Shown in pieces: positions 44,599 to 56,000 of a stretch of DNA of 64,000 nt; the stretch's first letter is position 1, and the number at the start of each line of letters is the position of its first letter. Both the position numbers and the translations under genes were made by a program. Origin of the DNA: Nannochloropsis salina CCMP1776 (Eukaryota > Sar > Eustigmatophyceae > Eustigmatales > Monodopsidaceae); contig SDOX01000121.1 of the NCBI GenBank assembly GCA_004565275.1, forward strand, positions 153,800-217,799. Direction: 5' to 3'. The notes beneath the pieces are model-generated. The model did not search any database. It was not told the DNA's origin and saw only the letters and a program-made list of their open reading frames with translations.

Positions 44599-45558
44599 AC
44601 CTTCTTGATCTATTTCTCCATTCGTCAGCAAGTCATCGTCGTCATTCTCCTCCCACTTTAAGCCCGTAGCCATCGTGGTCGCATACATGTTGAATTCGTG
44701 TATGAAAACCTCTCGCTGGTGCATCTTGATCAACCATTTTGCTTCCAGACGTAGAGACTTTGTATCTTCTTTGTGAGACTTCGAGAGAATATATTTTAGA
44801 CAGCGTAAGTGACCTGAGAGTTGATGGCACGTGCGTGCGAGGGTGCAAGAGGCAGGCAGCAAGTGTGAAGGAGAGTGGATCGCAGAGAACTAGAGAGGCA
44901 GAAGAAAAGAGTCGCGAGCGAGCATCTAGGTCTAATTTAAATTATGTCTCCGGAATCACAAGCTCTCACTCGATCTTCGTTGATTTGATTTGAAGTCGTC
45001 AAATTGTGGTTCAAGGCAGAGAGATCGCCCAATGTGTGGAGAGGTCATCAGGAGATCGAGCGGACCATCACACATTGTTTCGCTCTGCTCCTGTGGGCAG
45101 TGTGTGGTATCTGCTTCTTCCTACTTATCCAGGTCATGGGAAGTAACAATGGCTTTATAGACTTTCAACGTCAAAATATCGAGCTGTGCAGATACGGAAG
45201 TACAGTGGGAAACAGACAATGGGAAATAGCCCCCTCCGTCGGCGGCACAAAAATGTTTTCAAATTTTCAATTTCAACGGAAAGCCGTTAGCGGCAGCTTC
45301 CCAGGTGGATATGGGCCTCTCAGCCTGGGGGCGCCGGCGCCCCGATTGATATGGAATTATGGATTCTATTACCTTTCATTCATGACCTCAGGCACGCTAT
45401 TATGATCGGTATGGTGATTGAACAAGCAGTTCTTGTCCATTCTTACTCGATCTCATTCTATTGCCAGCTTACTTTTACTAAACCCACTGCTATACATCCG
45501 ATTTCTCTGATACATCTCCACTGTCGCAAGGATCAGTGCATTGTCACAGTGCTAAATC
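44599..45558. other. Intergenic region
   Basis: About 960 bp between the LHC 3' end and the acyltransferase start, both on the + strand. No further gene or repeat recognised. Confidence 0.5.
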
Positions 45559-48500
45559 ATGTTTAAGAACGGACGCCCCATTTTCCGGAAAAAGGGCTCC
45601 TCATCCAGCAAAATGGATGAGAGTGCCTCGGAAACGATTTCGAAGTCCTCCGCGGCAGCCACAGTCAACAACGTGCCTGAGACTACGACCACTTCCTCTT
45701 CGAACCCTGTCGCTTCGTCCTTGGCCCCTGTAAAGGACAAGCTAAGTACAACAACGAACCCCCCTGCTGGAAAAAATGTTGCTGACTCTAGTGACTCCAC
45801 CAAGCACCGTCCTACCAAAAAAATGGAGTCTCTTCAAGCCTTACGATACATCACGGCCTTGCAGATGGTGTACTTCCATTATTTTCAAAACACACCTTGG
45901 CCTTTGTTCAATCGAGCCAGTGCATGGGGTAATTCACCCTTCACCTTCATTCTGATGCTTTCTGGCTTTGTCATGTCCTACGTGTACGGACGTAACGACA
46001 AGAAGATCGACGTGACGGAATTTCTTATCAAGCGATGGGCGAATCTCTACCCTCTCTACCTCGTCACCGTTATCGCTGGGTTTCTTCTTATTCCTTCGCA
46101 GGTCCCGCAGCCGTTGGCTATGCTATTCATCCTCTTAGCAGGCGCCAGTGGTTTCATCCCTTCCGCCTTCATCAACGATATCAATACTCCGGGATGGACA
46201 ATTGGAGCGCTCTTCATCCTCTATTCCATCTTTCCTTTCTCCGTGCGCATGCTCAAAGCATGCTCAAGGCGCACCCGGATATTTGTCTGTATGCCGATCT
46301 TCTTCGCCTGCTCTATCGCCAAGCCCGTCTCGGACCTGTCGGTCAATTTGGGCATTCTGAGTGGTCTGGTCCGCTTGGCCGCCTTGTCCTCCATCCCGGA
46401 TTTCCTCCAGGGAATCAACCTTGGTATTCTCTTTCTCGAGCACGATTGGACAAAGCATCCCCTTGTCCTGCAAAAATTCGGCATGAGCGCCTGCTTGTTG
46501 GCGCTCTGCTGCATCTTCGTCTTCGTGGACCTCTTTGACCTGCCCGTCTTCTTCCAGCTGTGGCGTGCCTATGGCATGTTACAACCCCTGTGGATGGCCG
46601 TCATTTGGTACGCCGCCCACGGCAAGGACTACTTGTCCCTCATCTTCGAGCTCCCTTTCATCTCGTACCTGGGGAACACGTCTTTTGGGGTGTACATCCT
46701 TCAACAGCTCCTGATCGATTACAAGTGGAAGAACGACCCCTTCCTGCTTATGAACAACCATCCGCAGCTCCTTTCCTTCTCCCTCATTTTGACGGCCTTG
46801 GGTGCACTTGGATATCATTGCATCCAATTACCGTACCAGCCGTACATCAGTCGGGAAGGCAACGCGCTGTTGAAAAAGTTCCGAGCCTCCCGTTGGGGCA
46901 CGGCCTCCAAGAGCCTCCTTTTCCTGATTGCGGACACGTGGATCGGACGGGGGCTGACCTGGATTGCATTCTACGTCGGATACCTCATCTACACGAACTA
47001 CCAACCCTGCCTGCCCGTGGACTTCGACCAGAAGCTTGTCAACACACGGTGGTTCACCCGGAACGATTGGAACTGGCTCATCAATTGGTACATGACGCCG
47101 TGCACACCCCGACGGCTGATCCCCATCGGAATCAGCGACATTATCGAGTACGCGGCCATGGGCCTGGCTGCCCTTGGGCTCTTGGGGTACGTCCTCAGCT
47201 ACCTGGGGAATGCATCGAAGGTTTTCTCGCAGCCGGGCCAACGCCCCACCCGGAATGTGGATCTCAGCGACGTGGAAAGCGCCGTGGTCCTGCGCGTCGT
47301 CTGCAGGTCTTACACGCCCGCCGATGAGATCACCGCCACATTGAACCGCCTGATCGACGTGGCCTCTGAATTGAAGACCCAGTACCCGAGCAAGACGATT
47401 GCCCTGGAGGTGGTTGGAGCGGCGGGGACTTACGACTACACCCTCCCTGCCTCCCTCCCGCCGTCGTCATTGGACGTCACCCTGCTCAACATGCCATTCG
47501 AAGCGGCCCGATCTCGCAGCCAGACGCAACCCCAGGATGTCATCATCAGCCTTCCGGTAGGCGCCCGTCTGGGCAGTGCCTCCGCCATCCTCCGTATCCT
47601 CTCCCATGCGTCCAGTAAGGCCGTGGTGGCCTTCTCTCTTGGTGTGGACGGCTCTGACGAGGTCCTACCCAGTCTGGGCACATTGGCAGAATTGAATTTC
47701 CAAGCACCTCTTTCTCGCCGGCCCTGCCTTTTGGTTGGCACGGCCGCATTGCATCGAAAGCTTTCCAGCTACGCCACTTTCGCGGCCTTGGAGCACGGGA
47801 CGCCGGGTTCTGACCTCTTAATCCTTGCACCCGCTCCCTCATCCTCCCTTCCGCTCTCCCTCGGGACCTTCCACTCTACCCCTTCCCTGACCGCCCACCT
47901 GGCCCGGCGACGCGCTTTCCTCAAGCGGGCCACCGTGGACTGGACGTCGACGGAAATGGCCGTGGAGGCCTTCCGCCTCCTCTGTGAGAGCGCCTTCCAC
48001 CTGGGCTTCGTCCTTGCATTCGCCGTCGTCATTGGGACGCCGGTCCACATTGTGTATGCCCCCGGCAACTACTGCAACTTCTACTGGTACGTTCCGGTCT
48101 CGCCCCATGTTCCAACTTTTGAAAGATGGCTGGAGGGCTCTATGGGAGGGATGATGAGGATTCCAAACTGTACCCGCGTGCACCCTACATCCGTCTGGTG
48201 CTTGAGTGCTATCTTTCATGGGCCGTAGATGTGTGGTATACGGTGGCAGGCGTCTTTCTCGTTGCTGGATCCCGCCCTCCACGCTGGGCTCACCCTGCTT
48301 TTCCCCTTCCCCTTTTCCTTACGCTTTCCCTTCCCCTCGCTGCTCCCGCAGGTCCAACCAGTGCACGAACGGCGTGGCAGAAGGGATGTACCTGTCGCGC
48401 GTGATCATGACCTGTATTTGTGCCATCTACACGACCGGTTTCTTCGCGCGCTTTTTGTTCGCTTTCCGACTGACGGAAGGCGGTTTGGTCCGTTCCATCA

Positions 48501-48691
48501 TCTTGACATTCCTCCTCCTTTTCCTCCTACCTGTCACGGCTTTCGTGGAAGCGGGTCACTGCCTGTGGGCAGCGTTTGCTATGTTCAATCCGGGGGCGAT
48601 CGGAGTGGAAAAACGGTCCACAACGCCCTCCTCTGTTGCCAAGCAAAACTCCATGGAAACATCGTTGTTCAGTCCTTCTGCACATGCATAA
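45559..48691 (+). CDS. Acyltransferase-3 family membrane protein with extra C-terminal domain
   Basis: Exons 45559-48086 and 48352-48691 join in phase 2 (TG|GTACGT ... CCCGCAG|G, restoring Trp) for 955 residues. Residues 1-90 are Ser/Thr-rich and probably cytosolic. Then comes an acyltransferase-3 (OafA-like) domain, about 90-440: SLQALRYITALQMVYFHYFQ with the expected His, SPFTFILMLSGFVMSYVYGR, FLIKRWANLYPLYLVTVIAG, NTPGWTIGALFILYSIFP, SYLGNTSFGVYILQQLLI. Two more helices follow (about 465-490, 530-550). A soluble block (about 570-790; RVVCRSYTPADEITATLNRL, PQDVIISLPVGARLGSASAI) is followed by terminal helices (about 800-925: LGFVLAFAVVIGTPVHIVY, IILTFLLLFLLPVTAFV). AT3 proteins O-acylate sugars or lipids. 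The soluble-plus-helix part has a layout like a glycosyltransferase, but I see no diagnostic motif. Confidence 0.85.
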
Positions 48692-50046
48692 ATAAATCAA
48701 AAAGGACGTCGGTCGGAAAGTAGGCATCAAAAAGGCTGCTTTTGGGGGAAGGGAAACTTTGAGGCAGGGCACACGCGCGTCAAAATTTCAGTAGCTCGTC
48801 AGCTACTGAGGCGCGAAGCATGGACGTGAACGGAAGCCTGATAGCGAACGATAAAGGAGGGAAACGAAAGAAAGCAAGAAGAAAAATTGCGGAAACATAT
48901 TGTAGACAAGACAAGAAGGCGGGAGTGGGGTCCAGGAGAGTGTCCTCGCATGAAACTGCAGTAGAAATTTCACAGAAGAGCAGGCCTGGGAAAGGGATAT
49001 GATTGTAAGGGTGTCCCCAAATTGCCTTGTTAACCTGGCTATGGCAACGATTGTGAGGGTGTGTGAGAAGAGAGAAGCGTGATGATATGAGTTTATGGGT
49101 TTGATGAAGAGCATTCGCACTGACACACAAAGGGTTAGAGCCAGTCTTAGTCATGGTGGGTCAGAATTCAGAGATGCAAGTAACCGTGATCACGCTGAGG
49201 GGAAAAAGGCATGAATCACAAAGCTTTGGGGACAAATATGGAATACCGTAAGTATTGTCACAATATGAATGGCACAAGTGTGAAGCAAATAGAGCGAAGA
49301 TATAGAATGATGGTGTAGTGGTGCGATTGAGCTACTATCTTATACCTGTAATCAAGCCCTATGACTTTTCGTGGATGAGATTTTGCATCTATAAATCCAA
49401 AGAAACAGAGCATGGGTTGGTCGTACATAAAAGCAATATGGAGGGATGAAACAGGCCGCAGTATGTGTGACGCTCTACCTCGACACTAAAATCCTTACCC
49501 TTTTGACCTCTGACCCTTTTGATCCTTTGGAGTTTTCCTTCTTGTTGCTCTGTACTTACATCGACCGGTAAAACACTGCGATTGCCTGCCCTCATTACAT
49601 ACGGAGGCAGCGTCCCCACTAATCCTGCACAGAGCGGCCAATTTTTTCTCTCTTTAACCATTATACTGTCCGCTCCAGAGTCTAAACCCTGTATATTAAG
49701 GCCGCTGCGCCGAGTCCGTTTTAACACATTCTTGACAGCTCTAGTGGCACCTTCATCGCTCGACATTCCTCGGTCTTCAACAGGTTCGGACTTATTTGCT
49801 CACCTCATTCCAACCAAACATGCGTTTTCTGATGTAGAAAACTACAAAGAAGTCACGGCCCCGATGTATGCGCCCAACTTGCTTCTCCTAGAGAGCAGAG
49901 CCCTATCCACTCGGGTAATAGCAAGTACTTTATCAGAGACCGGGTCCCTGTCCCTGCTCCCTGAAAGGAAGCAGGTAAGCCCGTAAATCCGACGAAAGGG
50001 ATAGCCAAAACAGCACCACACGCATCGCTCTTTCCTTCCCTCCACC
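48692..50046. other. Intergenic region between convergent genes
   Basis: About 1.35 kb between the acyltransferase stop (+) and the UTP10 stop (-). A 125-codon frame on the - strand (49389-49766, starting MSSDEGATRAVKNVLKRTRR) is the only one with partly protein-like composition. It overlaps an equally long frame on the other strand and shows no domain, so I do not call it a gene. Confidence 0.45.
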
Positions 50047-53000
50047 CTACGCCAAATAACTCTCCAAACTCTCCCCACTCAAGTCTTCAATGTAGGCAAT
50101 GGTATTCTTACATTCCTCCACCACCTCCTCCCTCTCGTCCTCCAATAGTTCGCTCAAGTAGGCAATGCTCTCCGGCAGCATGGCCAGGTACTCCTCACCC
50201 ACTACGACGAAGGTCTCTCTCAGCGTCCGCAACGCCACCCAGCGGACCTCCCAGGCTCGCGCCCGAGTCTGCATGAGCACCTGATGGTGGTAAGGCTTCC
50301 ACAACACGTCTTTCCCCGCCGCCAGGGCCATGTAAGCGAGGCAAGGTATGAGATTCGCCTCCGCCAGTGCCCGGTAAGTGGAATTAGCAGAGGGGGAGGA
50401 AGCAGGAGGGAGGAAGGAGTGGAGGCCCGTTATCAGTCCCGTGAGGTGGGGAAGAATGGCGTCAAAGCGCGTTTGCGTCAGGAAGTTTCCGTCCTCCTCG
50501 CCCTCGTCGTCGCACTGAAAGCACTTGGTCAAAGCCGTCAAGATCAGGGTGATGAGGATCGGGCCTTTCTCCTCAGGCTCCAACCCGCCCTCCATCCTGT
50601 CCACCCCGGTGGCTCCCTCCTCCTCCCGCCGACGTTTTTTCTCCTTCTTCTTCTCCTTGGAGACTTCCCCGTTGTGAACGGCAAGAATGCTGGAGGGCAC
50701 AGAGGAGGAGGACGGGATGGAGAAAAGACGTAAGTCTGCTTGAATGTCGCTCCAGATGTAGCCAAAGTACGGCACAAAAATGCTCTGCAAGGAGGAAAGA
50801 AAAGGAAGGAGGGAGGGAAGGAATGAGGGAAGGAGAGAGGGAAGGACGAATGAAGATGAGAGGAAGGGTGAGGTGGGCTCCTAAGTGTGCAGAATGGTAA
50901 AACCTTCTCTCTGTCTTTCGCGTCGCTCCCTTCCCTCCGCGAAATTAAGTCTCATTAAGACCGTCCTAGGCACGCGCACCCCCCCCGCCTATCTCCCTTC
51001 GACCCCACTGAATCTGCCCCAGACCCCACTTCGATCAACGACTCCCATACAAGGATATCCACCCAGGCCACGCCCTTTTCAGTCAACCGTAAATATAGGT
51101 GCCGCCCGCCCAGGGATCAAGGGCCATCTGGAAGAAGTCAAGCAGAAAAGAAGACATGACGGTGTTTTACCGACCGCACTTCCTCCCGCCCTCCCTCTCC
51201 CACGGCAAACCAGACCCGCCGCGGACACGCATCTTTTCCTTTTCTCTGCCTCGTCCGTGTTCAGTTCTCACTCCAAGCTCGACCAGGGAGGCACTGGACC
51301 GTATGGTACGAGGGGTTTCCTTTCTCCCCTGCTCCCTCCCCCCCTCCCTCCCTCCCTCCCGTCTTACCCGCAACGTCTCAACCAAATATCCCAGAAGCCG
51401 ATAAAAGACCAAACGCCGGGATCGCCGCCCACCTTCTCTCGCCCCATCGCCACTTTTCCTCCAATGAGCCACGCGCAAGAAAAGGGCGCGAAGCTCCTCT
51501 TCGTTCAAACGCAAAACCAACGCCAGCATGCTCTCACACACGGCCTCCTCCACCTCCTCCACCCTCGCCCTATCTCCTCCCTCGCCTTCCAGCATGCCCT
51601 CTTCCCCCCGAGGACGCTTCCTTTTTCCTTCTTTCCCTCCCTCTGTCCACCCCACGTGGTTCCTATAGTCCATCGCCAGTAGGAAGAAGCCGGTCCACAC
51701 GTTCACTCCGCCCCCCCCTTTCCCGTGTCCTCCCAAGAGAGCCTCCCTTTGCTGCGTCTCGATGACACGTCGCACGACCCGGAACAAGCGGAGCATGGCC
51801 TCGGGCGACGGCGGGGAAGAAGGCGTGAGGGTGGACGGGTAAGCGGCGAATAGGATCGGGAGGAGAAGACGCGCCGGGAGGGCTGTCGCAATCAGGTCCA
51901 ACACAGAAGACAAGGTGTAGGAAGGGAAGGTGGACGTGTGGAGCAGGCAGGACAGGAGTCGGGGGAGGAAGGGGTTGAGGAAATTGGGCACCGCGGTCAG
52001 GAGGGAGGTGACACAGACCAAGGCCGCATCCGGCACCCCAGGCGAGGACGAGCGGGCGGGCGGGGGGGAGGGGGGGGGGAGGGCGAGTCCAGGCGGTCAA
52101 GGACCGTGGTGACGAAGGCAGGGAGCTTGGGTAGGACAGCGGTCCCCACCACCTGACAGGTAGCGGCGGCGCACAGCAAAGCCGCGGTTAGGACGTGCAC
52201 CTGCGGGCAGGGCCCAGGTGCCTGCGAGTCCCCCGTCCCTCCGTCCCTCCCTCCCTCCCTCCCTCCCACCAAGGCTTGCAGGTGGTCAAAAATTGGGAGG
52301 AATTTCTGCGGGTACCCTTTCCCCAGAGCTTCAACCAAGACAGCCATGCTTGCCCAGGCAGTCTGTTGTAAGGCGGGGTCGCTCCTTCCTTTCTTCCCCC
52401 TCCCCTTCCGATCCTGTTCCCCTCCTCCCCCCTCGCCTTCCCCCTCGCCTTCCCCCTCTCCCACCACCGAAAACATATCAGGAAGCATCTCCAAGATCAA
52501 GCGTTCCTCCCCCCGGGACCATTTTTTCCTCCGCCCCAATGCTTCCCCCCGCTCAGCCAAGGTGGTGTGGAAGAGGCGGAGGGCCCGGGCACGGACGCCG
52601 GCGTCCTCGTCCGCCAGCATCTCTTGGATCAAGGTCAGGAAAGACGGGAGGGAAAGCAAAGGCTGGGTCTCGTCCAGGAGCCCCACTGCCACCTCCTCCA
52701 CTGCCTCCCACACGTCCTGTTCCTGCCTATCCCTGCCCCTGGCCGTGCTCCCCCGCGGCTCGTCGGGGAGGACCACCCTGCCGGCCCGCTTACCCCGTTG
52801 CCGCAAGCCACTTTGACCCAGGGTGTGGAGGAACCTTAAGGTCTCTTCCGCGAGCAACAGGTATCCCCGTTGGGCCGCGGGGGAGAGGTCACTTTCCCGA
52901 CGCATAGCCACCCGCCGAGACAGAGACTTTCGAGTCGTCTGCCCCAGCAAGAGCAAGATGCGCCCCACCCGCGCGACTTCTTCCTCCATCCCTGCCTTCC

Positions 53001-56000
53001 TCCTCCCCTCTTCCCCTTCCTCTCGGACTGATGTCGTGACGACGGTCCGCAGGGCGGGCTCGAGGTCGAGGGCAAGGGCAGGGCGGGAGGGCGGGAGGGA
53101 GGGAGGGAGGCTATCCTTCCCCGCCAGGTCCCGCCGCGAGCGCAGGTGACAAACCCAGGAGTGGCTCTCCCGCTCCCCTTCCCCCGTGTCCTCCACCCCT
53201 CCCTCCGTTGCCTCCTCCCCCTCGACGTCCTCTTGCCGCCCAAGGAGGTACCGAAGGAGGGCGTGGCCCATCTCGAGCAGGTCGCCGGTGCTGACCAACT
53301 CTTGCATCTCGGAGACCTTCCCCGCCAAGGCCTCCGTCAAACCCAGCAGGGCCTCCGTCCCGTCCTCATCCTCGCCCTTGCCCGCCGTGTTCGGGGCTGC
53401 ACAGTGCTGTAGGAGAAGGAGGAATTGCAAGAACGCCAGACGGGAGTCACCCAGTGAGCGAAGGAGGGCGTGGTAGAGGGGCAGGCGGCGGGAAGGGAGG
53501 ATCCGGTCGTGGGCACAGGTTAAGGTATGAGCAATCGTAAAAAGATCGGACGACGTCGCAGGGGAGGAAGCTAGGGCCGCGGGCACCACGTGCTCCAAAA
53601 CCCGGACAAGCAGGGAAAAAGACGGAGCCCTCTCCCAAGGGGCATCCGTTCCGATCCAATCAAACAAATACGCCAAGGCTTTGGCGCGGAGACGCGGGAA
53701 GCGACGGACCAAGAGTCCCAAAAGCTTTACGGCCGATCTGCGGACGTGCAGGCTGGCGGTGGCCTCGACCAGGCTCAGGAGAGGCGTTATTTCCAGGTCA
53801 GCCCCCCCCTCCCCCGCGCCCTCCCCTGCGTCCCCCCCCATGGCCTCTTCCTCGAGGATGTCACAGGCAGTGTCCAAAGCTAGGAGCTGCCGAAACTCCA
53901 CGTGAGCTTCCCCTTGCGAGGCAAGTGAAGGCAAGGAGGGAGAGGGGTCCCGAGTGTAGGAAAGAGGGGAGGGAGGGAGCAGGCGGAGGAGAACCGGGAT
54001 GAGCCGCGACCAGGCAGCTTCGCTATTCCGGGTAGCTTTATCGGTGTCTAGCAGAGTCTCCGTGGATTGATGCAGGCCGTGCAGGTGGTTGACGCCCTTC
54101 CCGGGGTGGTGCGAGGCTCCCTCTTGACGACGGAACTCTTGCAAAAGCTCCAAGGCCACCAGCATCTGAGCCTGCCCTCCCTCCCTCCCGCCTTCCTTCC
54201 CCCCCACCCTTGCCCCCTCCATACCTTCCGGCGATTTGGGGTTCGTTTTCTTCCTGGGGGTACCCCGCTTCCCATTCCTGCCGTTGCTACCCCGCGAACC
54301 GTGGCCGGTAGGGGTACCCTGATTGCTACCGCCTGAGAGGGAGAACATGCCTTCAAAGACTTCCATGAACTCCTCCGCATCCAAGAGTCGGCAGGCCACT
54401 GTCCGAAGTACCTTCACAGATACTTCATCCCCCCCCCCATCCGCCCCTCCTTCCCCTCCTTCCTCCGCCTCAACCAGGACTTGGAAGACGGACTCCCACC
54501 ACCGCAGCCGTTCCTCCCCTGGCAAACAGTCTTTAGCCCATTCCGAAGACCCCTGCTCCAAGGTCAGAACGAGGCTGGAGCTCAAAGCCTGGCCGTGATC
54601 TAGGAGAGGGAGGAGGGAGGGAAGGAGGGTATATCCCCTCTTGCGGCCTTGGAGCTCGTTGAAGAGGAGGGACCGCAGGAGGTCAACCACGCCCTGGGGG
54701 AGGCCTGGGGAGGGCGAGGTTGAGGGCGGGGGCGAGGAAGGGGCATGGAGCAATTGCTGCAGCACCAAACTCCGGGCGCGTTGCCTGACCTCGGTCTCTT
54801 CCACCCTGTCCTCTTCCTTCCCGCCCTGCTCGATCCGATCCACCAGGGTGCGGAGGGAGGGAAGGAGGGCCAGGGAGGGCACCCACGGCTCGCGGAAAAG
54901 CATGGTCATCAACACTCGCCCCGCATGGCTGAAAGGCGTCTCTTCACGCAGCAAGTGCGCCAAAAGCAGGCCTGGGAGCGGACTGGTCGAGGAGGAGGGT
55001 GGACAGGAGGTAGGGGGGGAGGTCGAGCTGGCCATCCCACTCTCCCGCAGGGCTTTTCGCAGCGCGGGCAGGGCGTTGCGTGCATCCAGCAGGAAAAACG
55101 CCGCCTCCCTATTCAGCGCCGCCATGAACCTCTGCAAGCAAATCATTTCCTCCTCCTCCACCGCAGCAGCCCACCACAGTCGCCCCTCTCCTTCCTCCCC
55201 CTCCACCCCGATTGCACAGGCAACCTCCCTGCCCCCCCCTCGAGTATCCCCCTCCAAGGGCCTGTCCGTCGTAGACCCTGTCGACCTGCGTCTTGCCGCC
55301 CCCCCCCCTTTCCTTCCCAGCCCCCGTTGTCCCTCCTGCGGACGCCCGCCGCCGACGCCCCCCCGCTCCTCCCCCCCCGTCCTCCCCTCGAGCCCCCAAT
55401 GATTCCTTGCCTATCCCCCCTACCCCTCCCTTACCACCGGTCTCCCCCCCGGCCTCAGGACCGTGCCCGTTCATCTCCCCCTGGTGCGATGCCGCTGTGG
55501 TTTCTGTGTTGTGGAGTGGCACGCCGGGGCCCCGCGATTTTGCCGGGGCGTGGGTGGGCGTGGAGGCCTCCCCGCCCACCTTCCTTCCCGCCCGTCCTCC
55601 GTCCCGGCTTGATCCCCCTGCCTGGCCTGCCGGCTCGTCGTAGACCGGGAAGAGGGAGTTGAGCAAGAGGAGTGCACCTTCCCGGACTTTCTTCTCCTGG
55701 TGGCAGCCCGCGACCAGGGCGGCCGGCCACAAGGAACGTACTGCGTCTTCAGGGGCGGGGGCCAGGCAGGAAGGCCTTCCCTCCCGACATGCCTCGTTCA
55801 GGGCAACCACGATCGAGGCGGCGACGGACAGGGCTTGCACATGGGCCAGGGGGGAGGAAGGGAAGGAGGGAGGGAGGGAGGGCGCCGCAAAGACGCGGGC
55901 CAGAGCAAGGAGGGCGGAGGAGCCGTAGGAGTGGACGAGGTAGAGGTGCAGTGCTTGGGATACCACATGACCTTCTTGTTGGACCCAAGTAGGCAGGGTG

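Noticed and set aside
49389-49766. A 125-codon frame on the - strand starting MSSDEGATRAVKNVLKRTRR
   Set aside because: No domain, no splice context, and an overlapping frame of similar length on the other strand; not enough to call a gene.
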